Made by a program: the position numbers and the translations under genes
Part shown: piece after piece, positions 1-8,562 of the stretch
How the letters are laid out: each line of letters begins with the position of its first letter
Numbering within the stretch: the stretch's first letter is position 1
Notes under the pieces: generated by a model
Database searches by the model: none
Seen by the model: the letters and a program-made list of their open reading frames with translations, nothing else
What the model was told of the DNA's origin: nothing
Assembly (NCBI GenBank): GCA_036245095.1
Contig: BSWA01000003.1
Span: 111,399 to 175,398, forward strand
Direction of reading: 5' to 3'
Source of the DNA: Improbicoccus devescovinae
GTDB lineage: Bacteria; Bacillota; Clostridia; Oscillospirales; Acutalibacteraceae
DNA length: 64,000 bases

Positions 1-189
1 GCAGGAGCCACAGTGCCTTTAATCGGCTTTGGATATACAATGGCAAAAGGAGTTATAAAAGCAATCAAAGAAAAAGGCTTCTTAGGTATTTTATCCGGCG
101 GATTAACTTCAAGTTCTGCGGGAATAGCAGCATCTGTATTTTTCAGTTATCTTGCTGCATTATTTTTCAAACCTAATGATAAAAATTAA
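1..189 (+). CDS. spoVAE: SpoVAE, stage V sporulation protein, C-terminal part
   Basis: The window opens inside a reading frame of 62 codons that ends in TAA. It starts AGATVPLIGFGYTMAKG and contains GGLTSSSAGIAAS, followed by a hydrophobic end FFSYLAALFF. This is the conserved second half of the SpoVAC/SpoVAE membrane family, which forms the channel for dipicolinic acid in endospores; the spacing and C-terminus fit SpoVAE best. The N-terminal half lies outside the window. The visible part is intact, so the lineage either still sporulates or lost the ability recently. The frame that follows is decayed. SpoVAC is the alternative identity. Confidence 0.8.
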   Translation, partial: AGATVPLIGFGYTMAKGVIKAIKEKGFLGILSGGLTSSSAGIAASVFFSYLAALFFKPNDKN

Positions 190-193
190 TTTT

Positions 194-355
194 ATGAATA
201 ATTCAGCATCACAAACCTAGAATTCAGGGTCTGCCGAACATAAAACCCGTAATATATCACTTCCAAAGAACATAGAAATAGTATGAAATAAACTTAGTAA
301 TATAAAAATAGCTAATTCATTAAGTTTTAGATACGCCGTTGGATTTTTAACTTAA
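194..355 (+). pseudogene. Decayed frame behind spoVAE, possibly a spoVAF/gerA-type start
   Basis: Five bases after spoVAE an ATG opens a frame interrupted by stops at 218-220 and 284-286 and closed at 353-355. Ignoring the stops, it reads in part LPKNIEIV, stop, NKLSNIKIANSLSFRYAVG. The KNIE..xNKLSNI pattern resembles the start of GerA/SpoVAF spore-membrane proteins, and spoVAF often follows spoVAE in spore formers. The match is short and made by eye, so this is a suggestion only. No other gene is visible between 190 and 499. Confidence 0.3.
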
Positions 356-499
356 AAATTATTAAAAAATAAAAAATTTAAAACCTGAAGCATTCAGTTG
401 ACCGGAGTAAAACTAGAAAATTTCCCAAGAATTACTGCTCAATTTTGTATAGACATTATCTGGTGTCAGCCCTATCTCAAGTCTATAATTATTTAAATT

Positions 500-1150
500 T
501 CATATTTTCAACACTTTTGCAAAAGAAACACAAGTAACATTTAGAGCTCCCATGTTTAATATTTGCTGAGCACATTCTGTTAGTGTAATTCCGGTAGTAC
601 AAATGTCATCGACTAACGCTATATTTAAATCAGACACATCGAGTACTGTCTCAAACGCATTTTTAACGTTTAGCGTACGATCAACCAAGCTCAATCTTTT
701 TTGAACCAAATTATTTTTGTTTTTTACTAATACATTCGCAATTGGAATTTTCAGTTCTTTGCTTAAAGCTTTTGCGATGTCCTCAGCATGATCTCTGCCT
801 AAATTTTGTTTTTTTATATTATGCATTGGAACAAAAGTTATAATATCAAAATTTAAATTTGTGTATATTTCAAGAGCCCTTTTTATAAAACTCGCTAAAA
901 TTTGCGAGCATGTTCTGAAATTCGCGAATTTGAAATTTTTTATTAATACAGCTGCAGTATCCCTATAAATAAATGCTGAAACCAATTCTATTTCCCTATT
1001 TAAAGTTCCTGATGGCATCGAATATTTAGCAGGAAAAAACTCTTGTTGAAGTTTTCTTGCGCATACTGAACATAATTTTACACCAAACGTTTTACAACAT
1101 GAGCATTGTTCCGGAAACAGTATATTTAATATAATTTTAAATATATTCAT
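500..1150 (-). CDS. comF: ComF family phosphoribosyltransferase-like protein
   Basis: This 216-residue protein has the two parts of ComF/GntX proteins. A four-cysteine zinc site lies near the N-terminus (CSCC at 17-20, then CSVC), and the C-terminal type I phosphoribosyltransferase domain carries the PRPP loop VDDICTTGITL. ComF acts in the cytoplasm during uptake of transforming DNA in competent Firmicutes, possibly with PriA and the ComFA helicase. No comFA is adjacent, but priA lies just upstream on the same strand. A comEC-like gene is also in the window (40086-42230), so pieces of a DNA-uptake system remain. Length is normal for the family. Confidence 0.88.
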   Translation of the reverse strand: MNIFKIILNILFPEQCSCCKTFGVKLCSVCARKLQQEFFPAKYSMPSGTLNREIELVSAFIYRDTAAVLIKNFKFANFRTCSQILASFIKRALEIYTNLNFDIITFVPMHNIKKQNLGRDHAEDIAKALSKELKIPIANVLVKNKNNLVQKRLSLVDRTLNVKNAFETVLDVSDLNIALVDDICTTGITLTECAQQILNMGALNVTCVSFAKVLKI

Positions 1151-1164
1151 TTTATATAAAACAA

Positions 1165-2142
1165 CTATATTCGAATTAATTTTTTATGATTATTTATTAC
1201 ATATCCACAACTGCCAGGTTTGCCATCTTTTCCAGTACTACCTTTAAATACCCAATATTTAGGATTCGGGCCACTTCCCCTACCTGGTTCGCCCGGCAAG
1301 CCCGGTATAAATTTAGTATTTTTATCAACAAAAACAACAGTATGATCACAAGAAATAATGCTTCCTCCATTACCGGCGTTTCCTCCATGACCGCCATTTC
1401 CACCGCCTATAAATGGAAGATGCCAGACATTTGAATAAGTAGCATTACCACCATTAGAACCATTCCCTGCAATTAAATTTACATTTTCAAGTTTCAACAC
1501 ACCGCTAATTCCTACAATCATAGGACATGGTGTTTCTCCATTTGTGCCGTGCGCCTGACTTATCCAATATGCATCGTCTTTATCACCGACACTAAAGGCC
1601 TCGGCACCTTTTATGGTCCCATTGCGAATGCTCACACAAGTATCATCATCATATGAATATACATCTTTATATACTACAGAATTATAGGCGCCAACAACTT
1701 TCGGTTTATAAGTTGTCTGCTTAATAACATTTGTTTGGTATCCATTTGTCACAATAATATTCTTATTTTCTTCTTTATTAATTACATATCCAGGATGATG
1801 AATTACTTTCGACACAACTTTTCCTAATAATGTTTTTTTGCCTATCGAAATTTGCACATTCGGATTCCCATAAGTAATAGTATGACCATTTAAATCCAGC
1901 GTTACGCTTGAAGGTACCTCCACAGGATGAGTAATTTCTATATCTTTTGTGAGAATTATTTCATTTATGCCTTTTATGTCTTTTTTATCTGAAAAAAATA
2001 GCAAATCACTTTCAGAATCTACCTGAAATTTTTGTGTAGTATTCATTGATTCCTGAGCTTGTATATGTTTTTTTTGTGGAATAGAACAACAAATTGCAAA
2101 AACTAATAAAATTTTTGCTAATGCAAATTTAAATCTTTTCAT
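1165..2142 (-). CDS. Secreted glycine-rich protein of unknown function
   Basis: The 325-residue product starts with a typical signal peptide: two basic residues, a hydrophobic stretch ALAKILLVFAICCSI, and a likely cut near IQAQ. Residues about 60-100 contain ILTKDIEIT and SVTLDLNGHTI, a pattern typical of right-handed beta-helix surface proteins. From about residue 215 the chain is very rich in Gly and Asn (GGNGGHGGNAGNGGS, then PGLPGEPGRGSG), a flexible collagen-like segment. No catalytic motif or sortase signal is seen. It is probably exported and surface-associated or released. It stands alone, separated by about 150 bases from priA upstream and 14 from comF downstream. The function is not recognised. 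Confidence 0.7.
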   Translation of the reverse strand: MKRFKFALAKILLVFAICCSIPQKKHIQAQESMNTTQKFQVDSESDLLFFSDKKDIKGINEIILTKDIEITHPVEVPSSVTLDLNGHTITYGNPNVQISIGKKTLLGKVVSKVIHHPGYVINKEENKNIIVTNGYQTNVIKQTTYKPKVVGAYNSVVYKDVYSYDDDTCVSIRNGTIKGAEAFSVGDKDDAYWISQAHGTNGETPCPMIVGISGVLKLENVNLIAGNGSNGGNATYSNVWHLPFIGGGNGGHGGNAGNGGSIISCDHTVVFVDKNTKFIPGLPGEPGRGSGPNPKYWVFKGSTGKDGKPGSCGYVINNHKKLIRI

Positions 2143-2297
2143 AATTCAAACACTCCTTAGAATTTGGTGCATATTAAAAACTTAGAAACCTATGTATTTT
2201 AATTAACACCTATTATACACTTTTTATTAATAAATACAACACTTAAATTTTAAATTTAAATATTCCGATCATAAAAACATTCAATTTAATATTCAAA

Positions 2298-4385
2298 TCA
2301 AAATGCACTAACCGGATTTGGGTCAATAAAAATAGAAACATATTTGCTTGTTTTTTCATAATATTTTTTTAACACTTGTGTAATAAAACTTCTGAAATTC
2401 TTATCATTTTTGCATTTTATTATTATTTTATATCTGAATTTATTATAAGCTTTTTTTACAATAGCAGGTGTAGGATTTAAAATTCTCAACGGCATATCAG
2501 GGAAAAACTTACGAGCATGTTTTTTTAACAAATTGCAAAAAAAATTACAAACAGAGGAAGTATTTTCGTCTATTTTGCCTATAAATCCTATTAAGCATAT
2601 ATCACAAAAAGGCGGAAATAGTAACGATTTTCTTATTGAAATTTCATTATGATAAAATTTTTCATAATTTTGATCCAATGCAAACGAAATTACTGTATTT
2701 TCTGCACAATAAGTCTGAATTAATGCCTCACCATTTTTTTCGCCTCGTCCGGCCCTTCCTGTAACCTGAGATATTAACGAAAATGTTCGTTCATAGCTTC
2801 TAAAATCAAGATCAAACAATGACTGATCTGCAGATACTACACCGGTTAACGTAACATTTTTAAAATTATGTCCTTTTGCCAAAATTCGAGTACCGAGCAT
2901 AATATCATATTTTTGCTGCGAAAAATCCTTGAAAATTTTTTCATAACTATTCTGTTTACTAATAATATCCGCATCAACTCGCACGCAACGCGCATTAGGA
3001 ACTAATTTTTGAATTTCATCTTCTAATTTTTGAGTACCAACCCCCATATAACATATTTTATTTGAATTACAATACGGACAAACCTCAGGTAAAGAATATC
3101 TAGAGCCACAATAATGGCATTCTAATTTTTCAGTATCTTTATGAAAATTAAGCGATATATTACAATTTTTACACATTAAAATCTGATTACAATTAAGACA
3201 TTTTATCAACGTACGATATCCCCGACGATCAAGCAATAAAATAACCTGTTCTTTCCGCGCCAAAACTTTATTTATATTTTTTATTAAAATTTCGCTAATA
3301 AACAAATCATCATCACATTTTGATACAATATTCATATTAACCAGATTAATTTTTGGTAACATTGCACAACCGAATCTATTTTTAAGTACATTAAACTCAT
3401 ATTTTTTAATTTTTGCGAAATAAAAAGACTCAACGGATGGCGTAGCAGATGTCAAAATAAGTTTTGCACCTTCAACCGAGCATCTAAAATTCGCAATTTC
3501 TCTCGCATGAAATCTAGGACTCGCCTCAGATTTATAAGTAATTTCATGTTCTTCATCAATTATTATAATTCCCAAATTTTCAAACGGTGCAAATACAGCA
3601 CTACGTGTTCCAACAACAATTTGCGCATTGCCAGATTTAATTTTCATCCATTCTAAATATTTTTGTTTTAGAGTCAGCCCACTATGAAATAACGATACAC
3701 AATCACCAAATTTTTCTTTAAAAATCGAATAAAACTGTGAAATTAGCGATATTTCAGGAACCATAAAAATTACATTTTGCTTTTTTTTAATAATCAATTC
3801 ACAAATTTTCAAAACAACAAAAGTCTTACCGCTTCCGGTCACACCATACAAAAGCATATTTTTTTTATTAGCACTCTCATACCATGATGCTATATTATTA
3901 TAAACAATTGTTTGTTCTTCGGACAACAAAATATCACCAAATTTAACAGATTTTAAAACATTTTTATATCTTTTTTGTTCTTTTTCTACATCACAAGATT
4001 TCGGTTTATATTTAAAACTCACAGAAGCCACAACTGAAATTGCATCATACACCGTACAAAAGTACATTTTACTCATCCAAACAGCAAGCTTTAAAAAATT
4101 CAAATTCACCAATGGCTGAGCATCCAACAATTCCAAAACATTTTTATATTTACGTAAAAAATCATGTTCACAATTAGTATCTATATTTGAAATACCAACA
4201 ACAACACCGATACGTCTAGTGTTAGTGCGACCAAAAGGCACTAAAACCCGACATCCCACAAAAATTATATCTGTCAAAAAAACAGGTATAACATATTCAT
4301 ATAACAAGTCAAAATTAAACTTCGTCTTTTCGACAGCAACTTTTGCCATTTTAAAACTTAAATTTGCGCCCAAATCGGAACCCAT
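2298..4385 (-). CDS. priA: Primosomal replication-restart helicase PriA
   Basis: PriA is the 3'-5' superfamily 2 helicase that reloads the replisome at stalled forks. Visible features are the Walker A motif GVTGSGKT near residue 180, the DEEH box, and a zinc-binding insert with paired CxxC motifs (CLNCNQIL, CKNCN, CHYCG, CPYCN). Helicase motifs V-VI lie near GTRILAKGHNF and QVTGRAGRG. Length (695) is somewhat short but complete. An upstream AAGGTG lies about 11 bases before this ATG; a second in-frame ATG, 12 codons in (MAKVAVEKTKF), matches the usual PriA start and is equally possible. It follows gmk and rpoZ, but coaBC, usual between rpoZ and priA, is absent, as are def and fmt downstream. 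Confidence 0.96.
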   Translation of the reverse strand: MGSDLGANLSFKMAKVAVEKTKFNFDLLYEYVIPVFLTDIIFVGCRVLVPFGRTNTRRIGVVVGISNIDTNCEHDFLRKYKNVLELLDAQPLVNLNFLKLAVWMSKMYFCTVYDAISVVASVSFKYKPKSCDVEKEQKRYKNVLKSVKFGDILLSEEQTIVYNNIASWYESANKKNMLLYGVTGSGKTFVVLKICELIIKKKQNVIFMVPEISLISQFYSIFKEKFGDCVSLFHSGLTLKQKYLEWMKIKSGNAQIVVGTRSAVFAPFENLGIIIIDEEHEITYKSEASPRFHAREIANFRCSVEGAKLILTSATPSVESFYFAKIKKYEFNVLKNRFGCAMLPKINLVNMNIVSKCDDDLFISEILIKNINKVLARKEQVILLLDRRGYRTLIKCLNCNQILMCKNCNISLNFHKDTEKLECHYCGSRYSLPEVCPYCNSNKICYMGVGTQKLEDEIQKLVPNARCVRVDADIISKQNSYEKIFKDFSQQKYDIMLGTRILAKGHNFKNVTLTGVVSADQSLFDLDFRSYERTFSLISQVTGRAGRGEKNGEALIQTYCAENTVISFALDQNYEKFYHNEISIRKSLLFPPFCDICLIGFIGKIDENTSSVCNFFCNLLKKHARKFFPDMPLRILNPTPAIVKKAYNKFRYKIIIKCKNDKNFRSFITQVLKKYYEKTSKYVSIFIDPNPVSAF

Positions 4386-4444
4386 AACACATTAAACACC
4401 TTAAAACGGGTATAATTATACGTTCAAAAAAATTCAAAAACCAG

Positions 4445-4666
4445 TTACTTATCTGCCGGAACAATCTCATAAACATTTTCTTTAAAATCTTGCAACGCTA
4501 ATATAACCGGGTTAACATCCAGAGGTTCCCCTCTTAACTCATGTTCCGAGACTATTTCGCGAGCACGTTTTGCGACACCAATCACTACTGAATAAGAATT
4601 AATCTTCCCGCTTAACAAATCATCATATGAATACGAAACATCTCGATCCGTTTTCGCCGACAACAC
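4445..4666 (-). CDS. rpoZ: RNA polymerase omega subunit
   Basis: A protein of about 73 residues with the omega signature: YSYDDLLSGKINSYSVV, then VAKRAREI, then NPVILALQDF. Omega helps fold and assemble the beta' subunit of RNA polymerase. The start is unclear: an AAAAGGA lies 7 bases before a GTG at 4664-4666, which is used here; a GTG two codons earlier would sit too close to it. The gene lies between gmk and priA, the conserved clostridial neighbourhood. The short length is normal for omega. Confidence 0.88.
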   Translation of the reverse strand: MLSAKTDRDVSYSYDDLLSGKINSYSVVIGVAKRAREIVSEHELRGEPLDVNPVILALQDFKENVYEIVPADK

Positions 4667-4782
4667 AAACACATCCTTTTTAGCTTCGTTGTTATTATGT
4701 TTAATACTATAATTTATATATCTAAAATTTTAAAAATTAAATCATGTTTTATATAATATCCACAATATTCTTTAAAAACAAA

Positions 4783-5346
4783 TCATTTTTTCCGTATAAT
4801 ATCCACAATCAAATTCGCACAAGTTTCAATATTATCATTCACTATTTCAAAATCATAAAAACACGAACACTTAATTTCTTCTTCCGCTAATTTTAACCGC
4901 TGCTCAATAACCTTTAAATCCTCCGAAGCCCTTTTTATTAGCCTTTGTCTTAAAACCTCAACACTAGGAGGCAAAATATAAACAGACAAACAATCGGGGA
5001 ATTTTTTTATTATTTCCAAACCACCGGTTACTTCTATTTTTAGTATCACATCCTTACCTTCATCAATTTTTTCGGTTATTTCCGACAAAATCGTGCCATA
5101 TTTATTACCACAATATGTTACATTTTCCAAAAAGCCATTATTTTGTTCAATTTGAATAAACTGATCATTACTTAAAAAATAATAATCGACTCCATTTTTT
5201 TCATATTCCCTGGGCTTTCTAGTAGTAGCACTAACAGATATATATAAATTCGAATATTTTTGTTTCATCCTGGCTAATACCGCGTCTTTACCCACGCCCG
5301 AAGGCCCTGAAAATACGATTAGCGATCCTTTTTTGAACAAAATCAT
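4783..5346 (-). CDS. gmk: Guanylate kinase
   Basis: Guanylate kinase converts GMP to GDP with ATP. The 187-residue sequence has the P-loop GPSGVGKD near residue 14, the GMP-binding region SVSATTRKPREYEKNGVDYYF, and the lid region RLIKRASEDLKVIEQRL. Length is normal. It is the first protein gene after the tRNA cluster and probably heads the gmk-rpoZ-priA group. The P-loop ends GKD where GKG/GKS is more common; the lysine is present, so activity is expected. Confidence 0.96.
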   Translation of the reverse strand: MILFKKGSLIVFSGPSGVGKDAVLARMKQKYSNLYISVSATTRKPREYEKNGVDYYFLSNDQFIQIEQNNGFLENVTYCGNKYGTILSEITEKIDEGKDVILKIEVTGGLEIIKKFPDCLSVYILPPSVEVLRQRLIKRASEDLKVIEQRLKLAEEEIKCSCFYDFEIVNDNIETCANLIVDIIRKK

Positions 5347-5378
5347 GATAAATTCATAACATCCTGTGTATTCTGGCT

Positions 5379-5453
<75 letters not shown>

Positions 5454-5520
5454 GTCGAGGATAACATAAATAAAAAATAATTTCAACATTTTTTTATATT
5501 TTTTATAAAAATACGAAAAC

Positions 5521-5596
5521 TGGAGCGGACGACGGGGCTCGAACCCGCTACCTCCACCTTGGCAAGGTGGCGCTCTACCAGATGAGCTACATCCGC
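5521..5596 (-). tRNA. tRNA-Gly (GCC)
   Basis: Minus-strand cloverleaf with acceptor GCGGAUG, anticodon stem CCACC/GGUGG around loop UUGCCAA (anticodon GCC), T loop UUCGAGC, and an encoded CCA. The gap to tRNA-Phe (about 100 bases) is AT-rich and empty. Confidence 0.96.
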
Positions 5597-5698
5597 AAAT
5601 CTCATAATTTTAATTTATGATTTATTAATCAAATTAATTCCCCTTTATTTTTTTTTTTTTTAAAACTAAACTAGTATACATAAAAAAAATCTTTATGA

Positions 5699-5774
<76 letters not shown>

Positions 5775-5778
5775 ATGA

Positions 5779-5855
5779 TGGCGACCCGGAACGGACTTGA
5801 ACCGTCGACCTCTAGCGTGACAGGCTAGCGTTCTAACCAGCTGAACTACCGGGCC
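5779..5855 (-). tRNA. tRNA-Asp (GTC)
   Basis: Minus-strand cloverleaf: acceptor GGCCCGG, anticodon stem CUAGC/GCUAG around loop CUGUCAC (anticodon GUC), discriminator G, CCA encoded. It lies six bases from tRNA-Val. Confidence 0.96.
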
Positions 5856-5861
5856 TCTTTA

Positions 5862-5938
5862 TGGTGGGAACAACAGGGCTCGAACCTGTGACCTCTTGCG
5901 TGTAAAGCAAGCGCTCTAACCAACTGAGCTATGCTCCC
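5862..5938 (-). tRNA. tRNA-Val (TAC)
   Basis: Minus-strand cloverleaf: acceptor GGGAGCA, anticodon stem CUUGC/GCAAG around loop UUUACAC (anticodon UAC), discriminator A, CCA encoded. It is the first gene of the Val-Asp-Phe-Gly-Cys cluster. The 200 bases upstream are AT-rich without a clear gene. Confidence 0.96.
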
Positions 5939-6141
5939 AAAATGCCAAAAAGATCAAAATTTGTTCCCTATTAGTAATGTTAACTTGTGTGTTTACTTTT
6001 TGCAATTAAATCTAAATTAAATTTTGATTAAAATTTAAATTAAAATCATAAATTTTATGAATTATTAAATATCTGCTAAACTATACAAAAAACACTAAAA
6101 TTTAACAAATTATTAATATTTTCTTAATTTAAAATTTAAAT

Positions 6142-6411
6142 TTAAAGCATAACTACCGATGAATACTCAACTTTGATTTCATATTCTTTAAATCGAGATA
6201 GTTTAGCTTTATTCCCATCGCCGTCTTCGATGGTTAATCGTTCTATTTCATGTTCGTTAAAAAAATCGAGAACTAAGCTTTCGACAAACCCTGCCCATTT
6301 AATCCGTTTTGCTTCGGGTGATGAGATTTGGTTAGATTCGTTACTTTCGGGTTGAATCGCTAAATTATTTGTAGTTACTAATACTTGTTCTTGACACTCT
6401 TGCGATAACAT
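6142..6411 (-). CDS. Small protein of unknown function
   Basis: An 89-residue frame starting MLSQECQEQV. The start is set by a perfect GGAGG at 6421-6425, nine bases upstream; an in-frame ATG eleven codons earlier lacks such a site. The product is acidic and polar with no membrane segment. The first half is low-complexity (Asn, Ser, Glu); the second half, AKRIKWAGFVESLVLDFF and IERLTIEDGDGNKAKL, looks folded. No family is recognised. Other frames over the same bases have weaker start signals. Confidence 0.55.
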   Translation of the reverse strand: MLSQECQEQVLVTTNNLAIQPESNESNQISSPEAKRIKWAGFVESLVLDFFNEHEIERLTIEDGDGNKAKLSRFKEYEIKVEYSSVVML

Positions 6412-6479
6412 TTGTTTGTTCCTCCATTTTTTAATAATTCCCATGTTTTTGCATACAGAACAAGTTTTAGTTCGAATTC

Positions 6480-6645
6480 TGTTGCATCTAGTTGCGTTTA
6501 TATGCTTATAATTTTTTAAAATTATTAGTTATTATGCACTAAATTAATTATAGTTTTTTTAGATTATTATTAATCATACACTAAACTAGTTGCGAGTTTT
6601 TTTAAATTCTTAGTTATTATGCACTGAAATTAGTCCCGAGTTTTG
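6480..6645. repeat. Imperfect tandem repeat, about 42-43 base period
   Basis: Three diverged copies of a unit containing TTATTATGCACTAAA are spaced 42-43 bases apart: the CACT anchors lie at 6537, 6579 and 6622. Each is followed by a variant of CTAGTTGCGAGTTTTTTT. A partial fourth copy (CTAGTTGCG) begins near 6488. The block lies in the gap between two minus-strand genes. The units are too diverged and too close together for a CRISPR array. Confidence 0.6.
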
Positions 6646-6652
6646 TGTAATA

Positions 6653-7171
6653 TTAAGTTATATCTGATTTTATATCCGGATCAACTTGTGATTCAGATTC
6701 TTTTTCGGCTGTATAATTATCCTCGTTTGTAGTTTCGTTTGAAGGATTTTGAATTCCCTGGTCTTTGGCAACATCAGAACTATCGTTTTTTTTAGATTCT
6801 TCGTCGTGATGCACTAAATCTGTGCCGCATTTTGTGCAATATGACGATGCTTTTTCGTTTTTATTCTTGCATTTATTACATACTACTTTGTTTTTTATCG
6901 AATCGATTTCATCATGAATTCTAGCGATCTTTTCTTTAAGAGCGTCTATGCCCGAAACTACGCTTTCAAGTTCATTTTCATCGACAGCTTTATTTTGCGT
7001 TTTAAAAGTATAATATAATCTGCCAATTTTTTCATAATTCTTTTTTTGGCGATTTTCTAGTTCAGCAATATCAATCTTAAGCTTAGAAATGTCTATGAAT
7101 CTGCCCGTTTTACCGCTGATCACGCCTATTGCTGCTTTTGTTTTTAAGAAAAAATTCTCAAACATACCCAT
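6653..7171 (-). CDS. Coiled-coil protein with a zinc-ribbon
   Basis: A protein of about 172 residues. After a short amphipathic start (MFENFFLKTKAAIG), residues about 25-85 form a charged heptad-like coiled coil. A zinc ribbon follows (CNKCKNKNEK..CTKCG), then an acidic, disordered tail ending SQVDPDIKSDIT. Such helical zinc-ribbon proteins are common in Clostridia and have no assigned role. The chosen ATG has AAAGG eleven bases upstream; a GTG three codons earlier would be too close to it. It lies 30 bases behind pgk on the same strand. Confidence 0.75.
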   Translation of the reverse strand: MGMFENFFLKTKAAIGVISGKTGRFIDISKLKIDIAELENRQKKNYEKIGRLYYTFKTQNKAVDENELESVVSGIDALKEKIARIHDEIDSIKNKVVCNKCKNKNEKASSYCTKCGTDLVHHDEESKKNDSSDVAKDQGIQNPSNETTNEDNYTAEKESESQVDPDIKSDIT

Positions 7172-7201
7172 TTCAACCACAACCTTTGTAAAAAATAAAA
7201 T

Positions 7202-8425
7202 TTAACTCATAATAGCGGCCACTCCAGGAAGCTCTTTTCCTTCGAAAAACATTAACGACGCACCTCCTCCTGTCGAAACATGCGACATTTTATCGACTAA
7301 ACTGAGCTTTTTTACAGCAGCCGCAGAGTCTCCCCCACCTACAATGCTTACTATGTTAGGTGAAGCCGCTGCCCGCGCCACTTCGAATGTTCCACTTGAA
7401 AAATTTTTCCACTCAGAAACGCCCATTGGACCGTTCCAAATGAATGTCTTAGCGTTTTTTATTTCTTCTGTATAAAGTTTTTCGGTTTTTGGACCTATAT
7501 CCAGGCCCTGCCAGCCATCAGGGATTTTGTCTGCATCGACAACTTTACACTCGGTATCTGGAGCATACTCTTTTCCGATTTTATTGTCAATAGGCAACAA
7601 CAATTTTACATTTTTTTCTTTTGCTTCAGTTAATATTGTCTTTGCCATCTCAATTTTATCTTTTTCACAAATCGAATCGCCAACTGAGTATCCAAGAGCA
7701 TTCATGAAAGTATATGCCATGCCGCCGCCAATTATTAGAACATCAGTAATATTTATGAAACTTTTTATAATTCCAAATTTATCGGAAACTTTCGAGCCTC
7801 CTATTGCTGTAACAAATGGCCGTTTCGGCGATTTTAGAATTTTAGACATAGTCGAAATTTCATGTTTTATTAAACATCCATAAAAAGACGGCAAATATTT
7901 AGTTACTCCTACTAAAGAAGCATGCTCTCTATGACATGTCCCAAAGGCATCATTAACATAAACATCGGACAATTCAGCAAGTTTTTGTGAAAAATTATCA
8001 TTACAAGTCTCTTCGCCGATATCAAATCTTAAATTTTCGAGCATACAAACCCCTCCGGGCTCGAGACTAGCAATTGTTTCAGACGTAGTAGCGCCAAAAA
8101 TTTGACCTGTGAATTTAACTTTTCTATTTATAATACTACTTAAATAATCGCTTATGGGCTTCAGACTTAATGCCGGGATGACTTGCCCATGCGGTCTGCC
8201 TAAATGCGAACATATAATAATCGATGCATCGCTACTAAGCAAATAATTTATAGTCTCTAAAGTCTTGTCAATTCGCGACGTATCAGAAATCTCGCCATTA
8301 TCAAAAAACGGCACGTTGTAATCACATCTGAGTAATACTTTTTTCCCAGAAAATTGCGATTTTTTAATAAATTTGCTTTCTAAAAATGGATAGTCTCCAT
8401 TAAAATATCCTTTTATCTGTTCCAT
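7202..8425 (-). CDS. pgk: Phosphoglycerate kinase
   Basis: Pgk transfers phosphate from 1,3-bisphosphoglycerate to ADP in lower glycolysis. The 407-residue chain shows the N-terminal signature KKVLLRCDYNVPF, the substrate-binding HLGRPHG, the hinge region, and the C-terminal nucleotide site FIWNGPMGVSEW and SIVGGGDSAAAV. Length is normal. AAAGGAG lies seven bases before the ATG. No gap, tpiA or gpmI is next to it, so the usual glycolytic operon is split. Glycolysis seems retained. Confidence 0.97.
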   Translation of the reverse strand: MEQIKGYFNGDYPFLESKFIKKSQFSGKKVLLRCDYNVPFFDNGEISDTSRIDKTLETINYLLSSDASIIICSHLGRPHGQVIPALSLKPISDYLSSIINRKVKFTGQIFGATTSETIASLEPGGVCMLENLRFDIGEETCNDNFSQKLAELSDVYVNDAFGTCHREHASLVGVTKYLPSFYGCLIKHEISTMSKILKSPKRPFVTAIGGSKVSDKFGIIKSFINITDVLIIGGGMAYTFMNALGYSVGDSICEKDKIEMAKTILTEAKEKNVKLLLPIDNKIGKEYAPDTECKVVDADKIPDGWQGLDIGPKTEKLYTEEIKNAKTFIWNGPMGVSEWKNFSSGTFEVARAAASPNIVSIVGGGDSAAAVKKLSLVDKMSHVSTGGGASLMFFEGKELPGVAAIMS

Positions 8426-8562
8426 CTTTTACTCCTTTTAATTTATAAATTTAAAATTTCACGCATACTAATACTAAACTTGTACGATTACTATTCATGC
8501 AGAATTATATTCTAAATATTAAAAATTAAAATTTCAAGATTTATTTTAAAAAAATTATTATT

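Noticed and set aside
1186..1434. Frames on both strands inside the Gly-rich end of the secreted protein
   Set aside because: Both are by-products of the low-complexity Gly/Asn codons; the secreted protein has a signal peptide and a plausible start.
2143..2297. Intrinsic terminators between genes
   Set aside because: AT-rich hairpins with T runs are everywhere in this genome; without GC-rich stems none could be called with confidence here or in the other gaps.
6173..6355. Plus-strand frame opposite the small protein at 6142-6411
   Set aside because: It has no SD, and the minus-strand frame has a perfect GGAGG at nine bases.
6480..6645. CRISPR array
   Set aside because: The 42-43 base units are diverged along their whole length, with no constant repeat and variable spacer, and no cas gene is in the window.
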